Positions 58,806-64,000 of a DNA stretch of 64,000 nucleotides are shown here, piece after piece; position 1 is the stretch's first letter, and each line of letters begins with the position of its first letter. The stretch is from Comamonas sp. KCTC 72670. GTDB lineage: Bacteria; Myxococcota; Myxococcia; Myxococcales; Myxococcaceae. The stretch is taken from NCBI GenBank assembly GCA_014656495.1, contig BNCN01000016.1, positions 62,001-126,000 of the forward strand, read 5' to 3'. The notes below the pieces were generated by a model that saw only the letters and a program-made list of their open reading frames with translations, did no database searches and had not been told where the DNA came from. The translations under genes and the position numbers were made by a program.

Positions 58806-60883
58806 CACCGGTCCTTGGAGAGGATGAGCACGCTGTACGGCCCTAGATTATTCAGCGTGCCGCTGGCGGGCATCCCGTCCTTGCCATTCCACCGGCCGCC
58901 CACATCGAAGCTCTGGGCGTTGCCGAAGTCGCCCGAGTACCCCTGCCAGTCGCTGTTGAAGCGGACCTTCCAGGTGCCATCGGCGGGCAGGCCCAGGTCG
59001 TAGTTGGACAGGTGCTTGCCGCCCATGTTCACCACGACGATGGTGTCGTCACCCGCGCCGCCCTTGTCCCAGCGGTGGAAGGCGACGACCTTGTCGTTGT
59101 TGTTCACGTGGTGGACGTTGACGTTCTCACCGCGCAGGCCGGCGGTGTTGTCGTTCCAGTTGCGGCGCAGCTTGATGAGGTCCGTGTACGCCTGGTTGAT
59201 GCCAGCGAAGGTCTCCTTCTTCTTCCAGTCGAGCGGGTCCGCGTCCTGGAAGTGGCCGTCCTCGAGGAACTCCTGCCCCTGGAAGATCATCGGGATGCCG
59301 GGGCTCGTCATCGTGAGCGCGGCGCCGATGATGGAGCGATTCTTGGCGTGGTAGCCGCCGGCGTCCCAGCCGCCCACCTCGCTGGGCAGGCGCTGCTTGC
59401 CGTTGGCCACCTCGTCGTGGCTCTCCGTGTAGATGACGCGCTGGAGGGCGCTGCCGTTGTACTTGAAGCGGATGGCGTCAGCGACGGCGTTCATGTCCCG
59501 GTCGCTGTCGGAGAACGCCGTCAGCGCATCGCGCATCGGGTGCACGAAGTTGGAGTCCCACTGGCTGTCGAAGTTGGCCCCGTCCGGGTGCGTGAGGGCC
59601 CCGTCGCCGCCCAGGTCCTCGGCGATCATGATCTTGTGCGGGAACTCGCGGTTGACGGCGTCGTTGATGTCGCGCAGCAGCTGCCACCCTTCCGGGTTGT
59701 CCACGCCGCTCGCCATCCGGATTTCCTTGGTGGCGTCCACGCGCAGGCCGTCCATGTGGTAGTCGCGCAGCCACATCATCGCGTTGTCGCGCAGGTAGTC
59801 GCGGACCTCGTGGCGGCCGTAGTCCGGCCGGGTGTCGCCCCACGGCGTCTTGGCGCGCCAGTCCGTGTAGAAGTAGCTGCCGCCCTTGCCGTACGTCTCG
59901 CCGTCGAAGTCCCAGTGCGGCAGGTCGCTGGGGCCCAGGTGGTTGTAGACGACGTCCATCACCACGCCGATGCCGCGCTTGTGGGCCTCGTCGACGAAGC
60001 GCTTGAGGTCGTCCGGCGTGCCGTACGCGCTCTCCGGCGCGTTGGGATAGGCCGGGTTGTAGCCCCAGCTGAAGTCCGCCGCGAACTCGGCCGACGGCAT
60101 CATCTTGATGACGTTGATGCCCAGGTCCGTCAGGTGGTCCAGCTTGTCGATGGCGCTCTGCCAGTTGCCGGGGCCCCAGCCGGGCTCGTCGTTGAAGGTG
60201 CCCACGTGCATCTCGTAGATGACCGCCTCGTTCCAGGGCGGCATGCGGAAGTCGTGGTCGTGCTTCCACTGGTACGAGTCGTGGTCGACGATGATGGAGT
60301 TGCCCGTGGAGTTGGTGACGTCGAAGGCGCGCGGATCCCCCTTCCAGCGCCAGTCGCCGTGCTTGCCCTGGATGACGTACTGGTACTGGTCCCCCGCCTT
60401 CGCGCCCGGGACGTCGAGCGAGAAGTTGCCGCTCGGCTCCCGCTGCAGCTCCACGGCCTGCCAGTTGCTGAAGTCACCCGCCACCTGCACCCGCTGCGCG
60501 TTGGGCGCCCAGACGCGGAACAGGGTGCCGCCGTCGTACGGGAGCGCGCCCATGCCGGGGCGGCTGGACGGCTGGGTGGGCATCGCCGCCGCGCTCAGGC
60601 GCAGGGGCTCGGGGAGCAGGCTGCCGCTCTTGCGCGACAGCGTCTTGGGCGCGGGCGCGGTGCCTCGGTCCGCCTGGAACGTGTTGACCTGCCGCTGGGA
60701 CTCGGTGTTGCGCGTCTGCTTCGCGTCGTCGAAGAAGTCCTTCACGGACGCACGGGGCGTCGCGGGCTTCGCGGACGCTGCGTTCTCCTTCGCGCGAGGA
60801 TCCGTTGAATCCGAGGAACGCTGCGAGGCGGAGCTCTTGTTGGAGGGGGCGGGACGGCTCGGTTGATGGATCCGGGAGGTCAT
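58805..60883 (-). CDS. GH13 alpha-glucan branching-enzyme-like protein with CBM48
   Basis: A 692-residue glycoside hydrolase family 13 protein. Residues 1-110 are a Ser/Pro/Ala-rich low-complexity extension. A CBM48-like module (about 115-205; RVQVAGDFSNWQAVELQ) precedes the (beta/alpha)8 barrel, whose catalytic residues are Asp383 in DGLRVDATKE, Glu422 in IAEDLGG and Asp490 in ESHDEV. A small C-terminal beta-domain follows. This fits branching enzymes (alpha-1,6 transfer) or trehalohydrolase-like enzymes in glycogen metabolism; the extended N-terminus is unusual. The next gene begins within its stop codon. Confidence 0.88.
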   Translation of the reverse strand: MTSRIHQPSRPAPSNKSSASQRSSDSTDPRAKENAASAKPATPRASVKDFFDDAKQTRNTESQRQVNTFQADRGTAPAPKTLSRKSGSLLPEPLRLSAAAMPTQPSSRPGMGALPYDGGTLFRVWAPNAQRVQVAGDFSNWQAVELQREPSGNFSLDVPGAKAGDQYQYVIQGKHGDWRWKGDPRAFDVTNSTGNSIIVDHDSYQWKHDHDFRMPPWNEAVIYEMHVGTFNDEPGWGPGNWQSAIDKLDHLTDLGINVIKMMPSAEFAADFSWGYNPAYPNAPESAYGTPDDLKRFVDEAHKRGIGVVMDVVYNHLGPSDLPHWDFDGETYGKGGSYFYTDWRAKTPWGDTRPDYGRHEVRDYLRDNAMMWLRDYHMDGLRVDATKEIRMASGVDNPEGWQLLRDINDAVNREFPHKIMIAEDLGGDGALTHPDGANFDSQWDSNFVHPMRDALTAFSDSDRDMNAVADAIRFKYNGSALQRVIYTESHDEVANGKQRLPSEVGGWDAGGYHAKNRSIIGAALTMTSPGIPMIFQGQEFLEDGHFQDADPLDWKKKETFAGINQAYTDLIKLRRNWNDNTAGLRGENVNVHHVNNNDKVVAFHRWDKGGAGDDTIVVVNMGGKHLSNYDLGLPADGTWKVRFNSDWQGYSGDFGNAQSFDVGGRWNGKDGMPASGTLNNLGPYSVLILSKDR

Positions 60884-61099
60884 GGCTCGGCCGCTGAGTG
60901 TTCGAAGAAGTGGGGGGGGCTTCGACCCAGTATCGGCGGACCAGGGGCCGGGTTGCGTAGGCCGTGCGCAATTTTCCGCTGATGTCCGACACCGGACCGC
61001 CCCTTTGCCGCGAATACCGTGATTGCTCGAATCACGAGCACCGAGCCACTCCGCCCGACCGATTCAGTGGGGTGCGGCGCCTGGGCTAGAACTCCCGGA

Positions 61100-61699
61100 A
61101 TGTCGGACTCGGATGACCTGCGCCTCAACGCGTTGTCGCGCTACCGGAAGACCTCCCCCCACCTCGCGCTCGAGGTGCACAGCTCCTGCGAGGTCCCGGC
61201 GGGCTGTGGTGGCGTGGTGCTGCGGTGGCGGAAGCCCGGTGCCCCCATCGGCATCTCCCTGCGCGTGTATGTCGCGGGGGGCGCGAGAGACATGGCTCTT
61301 GATGGGAAGCCGCTGGTGGAGCAGCGGATCACGCTGACACCGGGTCCCCACGTCGTGTCCTTCCAAGCCGAACAGCCCGGCACCGAGGGCTTCATCTTGA
61401 TGACGGCCGAGCTCAACCCGACGCTCGCCACCGCCACGCACCCGACGGCCGCATCCGCGGTGAATGGCCAGTGGAAGGCCTCCACGCGGCCGCCGCTCCA
61501 GGGTTGGCAACACCCGGATTACCTCGACGCGGGTTTCGAACCCATGGTCGCGCTCCGCGTCCCGAAGCCCGTCCCGGACTCAAACGACTGGCTCTGGCGG
61601 TCGCTCCAGAAAGAAGCCACGGGCCTGGGCATGGCGACGCCAGCGCGGAAGGCCTGGGTCCGCTGGTCCTTCCACCTGGATGACAAGGGCTTCTCATGA
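61100..61699 (+). CDS. Unknown 199-residue protein, first gene of the radical SAM operon
   Basis: A 199-residue soluble protein I do not recognise. The first part is beta-rich (ALEVHSSCEVPAG, GVVLRWRKPGAPIGISLRVY, ITLTPGPHVVSFQAEQ), the end is WLWRSLQKEATGLG and WVRWSFHLDDKGFS. Only two cysteines, near residues 30-36, and no signal peptide. The gene stop overlaps the radical SAM start by 4 bases, so stoichiometric co-expression is likely. It could be the substrate, a recognition partner or a scaffold for the modification enzymes that follow; there is no obvious short precursor-peptide gene in the operon. Confidence 0.65.
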   Translation: MSDSDDLRLNALSRYRKTSPHLALEVHSSCEVPAGCGGVVLRWRKPGAPIGISLRVYVAGGARDMALDGKPLVEQRITLTPGPHVVSFQAEQPGTEGFILMTAELNPTLATATHPTAASAVNGQWKASTRPPLQGWQHPDYLDAGFEPMVALRVPKPVPDSNDWLWRSLQKEATGLGMATPARKAWVRWSFHLDDKGFS

Positions 61700-62943
61700 A
61701 CCGCCCTTCGCTGGTGCTCATCCCGCAGCACTTCGGCGCCCTGCTCTTCGACCGGCGGTCGTCGCGGTACCTGCCCTTCGACGCGGCCGCGGCCGGCGTG
61801 CTCCACCGCCTCACGGAGCAACCCGCCGATGCCGTCATCGGCGGGGCGTCCGAGGAGTCACGCGACGCAGTCGAGGGCCTCGTCCAGCACCTCAGTCAGA
61901 GGGGCTATTTGCGGATGGATGGCCGGCTGGCGGCGGCCCGCATCGACCGCGCGCCTCCTCCGGATCATCTCCTGGGGCCGCTCGCCGTCCATCTGGAGGT
62001 CATCGGCGCGTGCAACCTCGCGTGCTCGCACTGCTTCGCGGGCGAGCTGCCTCGCAATCAGTCCCCGCTGTCGGTGAAGGAGATGGACGGCCTCTTCGCG
62101 CAGCTCGCGGCGCTGGGGAGCTTCCGCCTGGGGCTCACCGGCGGAGAGCCCCTGATGCGCAAGGACCTGCTTGACATCCTCGACGCGGCCACCGGCCACG
62201 GCCTCCACCCCTGCATCACCACCAACGCGCTCCTCATCGATGAGCGCTGGGCCCGTGAGCTGGGCCAGCGCGAGCTGGTCTGGCTGAACGTCTCGCTGGA
62301 GGGCGGCGACGCGGCGACGAACGACGCGGTCCGCGGCGCGGGCGTCTTCGACCGGGTGATGGAGAAGCTCTCCCTGCTCGGCCAGCATGCGCGCTTCACG
62401 CTCGCCTTCACCCTCACGCGCAACAACGTGGCGGAGGTCGAAGCGTGTGTCGAGCTGGCCCGGAGGGTGGGCGCCCACACCGCCGTCTTCCGCCCGCTCT
62501 ACCCCGTGGGCACGGCCGTGAAGCACCCGGAGCTGATGCCCACCTTCGAAAGCTACGTGGACGCCCTCGCGCGGTTGGAGCACGTCGAGGCGGACTCCGA
62601 CCTGTTCGCGATAGATCCCTTCAGCCCGTCCGCCCGGGAGGAGCTGCGCGGCGTGGTGACGCAGGGCCCCGGCTGCGGTGCGGCGAACACGGTGGCCTCC
62701 GTGTCCGTGCAAGGCAACGTGAACCCGTGCAGCTTCCTGGGCCGCGCGTTCGAGTCCGGCAACATCCGGACACGGCCCTTCGAGGACATCTGGCGGGACG
62801 GACACGCCTTCATGCGGCTGCGCGCGCAGCAGGCCGGAGACCGGTTCACGGGCGGGTGCCGGGCCCGCGCGCAGTTCTTCAACGGCTCCGCGTTCGCGGA
62901 AGACCCGTGGCAGGCACAGGCCCAGGGGTCGTCATGCCGGTAG
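61696..62943 (+). CDS. Radical SAM/SPASM-like protein with PqqD-like N-terminus
   Basis: A 415-residue enzyme. Residues 1-80 look like a PqqD/RiPP-recognition element (RRSSRYLPFDAAAAGVLHRL). The radical SAM [4Fe-4S] motif is CNLACSHC at 106-113, followed by LTGGEPLMRKDLLDIL and TTNALLIDERW. C-terminal cysteines in GPGCGAANT, NPCSFLG, GGCRAR and SSC suggest one or two auxiliary clusters of SPASM type. These enzymes make carbon-sulfur, carbon-carbon or epimer modifications in peptides. Start and stop both overlap neighbours (ATGA; 10-base overlap with the next gene). The substrate is not visible in the window. Confidence 0.85.
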   Translation: MNRPSLVLIPQHFGALLFDRRSSRYLPFDAAAAGVLHRLTEQPADAVIGGASEESRDAVEGLVQHLSQRGYLRMDGRLAAARIDRAPPPDHLLGPLAVHLEVIGACNLACSHCFAGELPRNQSPLSVKEMDGLFAQLAALGSFRLGLTGGEPLMRKDLLDILDAATGHGLHPCITTNALLIDERWARELGQRELVWLNVSLEGGDAATNDAVRGAGVFDRVMEKLSLLGQHARFTLAFTLTRNNVAEVEACVELARRVGAHTAVFRPLYPVGTAVKHPELMPTFESYVDALARLEHVEADSDLFAIDPFSPSAREELRGVVTQGPGCGAANTVASVSVQGNVNPCSFLGRAFESGNIRTRPFEDIWRDGHAFMRLRAQQAGDRFTGGCRARAQFFNGSAFAEDPWQAQAQGSSCR

Positions 62944-63986
62944 TCGCCGCCGCCCTGTCGCGAGCGCGCCTGCAGCGCGCGAGTGGCGACCTCGAAGGCG
63001 CCGCCGCCACGCTGGACGCGGTCGCGTTCCAAGCACGAGATGAAATCGTGCCGCTGCTCCAGGACCTCCTGAATCAACTGAGCGTGGTCGAACAGGGCCT
63101 CCAGTTCCGCTACATCCCCGCGGGCACCTTCATCATGGGCTGCAATGACGGAGAGCCCGATGAGCGGCCAGAGCACGCGGTGACGCTGCCCGGGTTCTGG
63201 ATGAGCGAGGTGCCGGTGAGCTGGAGCGACTTCACGCGGCTCTTGGGGTGGCCCGATGCAGCCGAGCTCCCCGCGGCGGCCCTGGTCGAGGGACTCGAAG
63301 CCCCTTTGAAGTACGCCTTCGACTCGCGAATCCGCCTTCAGTACTGCGAGGACGAGACGGTGCAAGCCAGGCAGGATTGGCACGGCCACGACCCCACCGC
63401 CCGGTGGAAGCGCGACGGTCAGCTCAGGTCGGCCCAGGAGGTGTTCGGAGCCCCCACGCGAACGAGCACCACCCCGTACCAGTACAGGACGAAGCCCATG
63501 GTCGCGGTCGAACACGAGCTCGCGGAGCGGTTCGCGCGCCGCATCAGCACTCCGTCCATCACCTACCGGCTGCCCACCGAGGCGGAGTGGGAACGCGCGG
63601 CCCGAGGCTGCTTCCAGCGCGCGGCCTATCCCTGGGGGGATGCCCCCCCTGACGCCCAGCGCGCGGACTTCGACCGCTTCGGGGACTTCTCGCTCCGGCC
63701 CTCGTTCGAGTTCCCACCGAATGACTACGGCCTGTTCAGCATGGTCGGCGGGGTGAGCGAGTGGTGCCAGGACGCCTACGACGCACAGGCGTACGCGGCG
63801 AGCGGCCACGGCACTGGACCCGCCACCGTGCCGGAGCCAGACCCCGAGAAACGCTCGCATGTGCTGCGCGGGGGCTCCTGGGCGGACTGCGCGGAAGCCC
63901 TTCGCGTCAGCTTCCGCTCCGCGAGCGTCTCCGGCATGTCGCCCACCATCGGCTTCCGGCTGGTCCGGATGCCCGTGCGGCGGTGA
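62934..63986 (+). CDS. SUMF1/formylglycine-generating-enzyme-fold protein lacking canonical cysteines
   Basis: A 350-residue protein. Residues about 60-350 are the SUMF1 (C-type lectin-like) fold: GTFIMGCNDGEPDERPEHAV, YRLPTEAEWERAARG, GGVSEWCQDAY and LRGGSWADCAEALRVSFRSA. Bacterial formylglycine-generating enzymes have a Cys-x4-Cys pair just after RGGS; here those positions are Asp and Leu, so classical Cys-to-formylglycine activity is doubtful. The ATG at 62934 overlaps the radical SAM stop by 10 bases. It could be a different oxidase such as EgtB or PvdO-type members, or a binding partner. Ends 14 bases before the window edge. Confidence 0.8.
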   Translation: MPVVAAALSRARLQRASGDLEGAAATLDAVAFQARDEIVPLLQDLLNQLSVVEQGLQFRYIPAGTFIMGCNDGEPDERPEHAVTLPGFWMSEVPVSWSDFTRLLGWPDAAELPAAALVEGLEAPLKYAFDSRIRLQYCEDETVQARQDWHGHDPTARWKRDGQLRSAQEVFGAPTRTSTTPYQYRTKPMVAVEHELAERFARRISTPSITYRLPTEAEWERAARGCFQRAAYPWGDAPPDAQRADFDRFGDFSLRPSFEFPPNDYGLFSMVGGVSEWCQDAYDAQAYAASGHGTGPATVPEPDPEKRSHVLRGGSWADCAEALRVSFRSASVSGMSPTIGFRLVRMPVRR

Positions 63987-64000
63987 CGCGAGGCCCCGGA

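Overview
The window is chromosomal DNA from a high-GC delta-proteobacterium of the myxobacterial type, most likely Myxococcaceae (Myxococcus, Corallococcus or a relative). I infer this from the very GC-rich codon third positions, the many small lipoproteins with cysteine lipoboxes, a zinc-ribbon protein with long Ala/Pro/Gly repeats, desaturases, a stand-alone Sfp-type PPTase and secondary-metabolism genes among housekeeping genes. No prophage, transposon, integrase, rRNA or CRISPR array was seen. Product names come from motif recognition by eye; no database search was run.

Layout. 1-10.7 kb is mainly housekeeping on the minus strand: lepA-lepB (lepB runs off the left edge), an RHH regulator with two nucleotide-sugar enzymes (one a UDP-xylose synthase type), a cupin plus SPOR pair, and the series CCA-transferase, mnmA, FecR-like lipoprotein, HU/IHF. 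10.8-19.6 kb holds a SARP/AAA regulator, a desaturase, tRNA-Arg(CCT) with a good promoter, and several small exported lipoproteins, one with a complete JAMM motif. 19.8-23.7 kb has a CmlA-like diiron beta-hydroxylase, APS kinase, type II thioesterase and Sfp-type PPTase. 23.9-28.3 kb is a tightly packed exopolysaccharide synthesis/export operon. 28.5-33 kb carries a metallo-beta-lactamase/Rieske fusion, a lectin-like lipoprotein, TerC and tRNA-Val(CAC). 33-47.7 kb is mixed housekeeping and envelope: Hsp70-like protein, UvrD-like helicase, TPR-like lipoprotein, NlpC/P60 protein, a glycosyltransferase, the zinc-ribbon repeat protein, a ComEA-like protein, lysC and hutH.

47.8-58.2 kb is the most striking part: a minus-strand operon of Gfo/Idh/MocA oxidoreductase, a di-ACP/enoyl-reductase-like fusion, a 2155-residue iterative synthase (hotdog, AT, KS, truncated CLF-like domain, KR, DH) and a fatty-acid desaturase. 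The parts resemble PUFA/Hgl-type synthases, but the order and the split of ACPs from the synthase are unusual. The PPTase and thioesterase 25 kb away could activate and proofread it.

The right end (58.3-64 kb) has a GFA-domain protein coupled to a GH13 branching-enzyme-like protein, then a divergent three-gene overlapping operon: a 199-residue unknown protein, a radical SAM protein with a PqqD-like N-terminus, and a SUMF1-fold protein lacking the canonical formylglycine-enzyme cysteines. It is a good candidate for an undescribed peptide- or protein-modification system.

Convergent gene pairs are almost always separated by GC-rich hairpins, usually perfect and without U-tracts, several overlapping stop codons.
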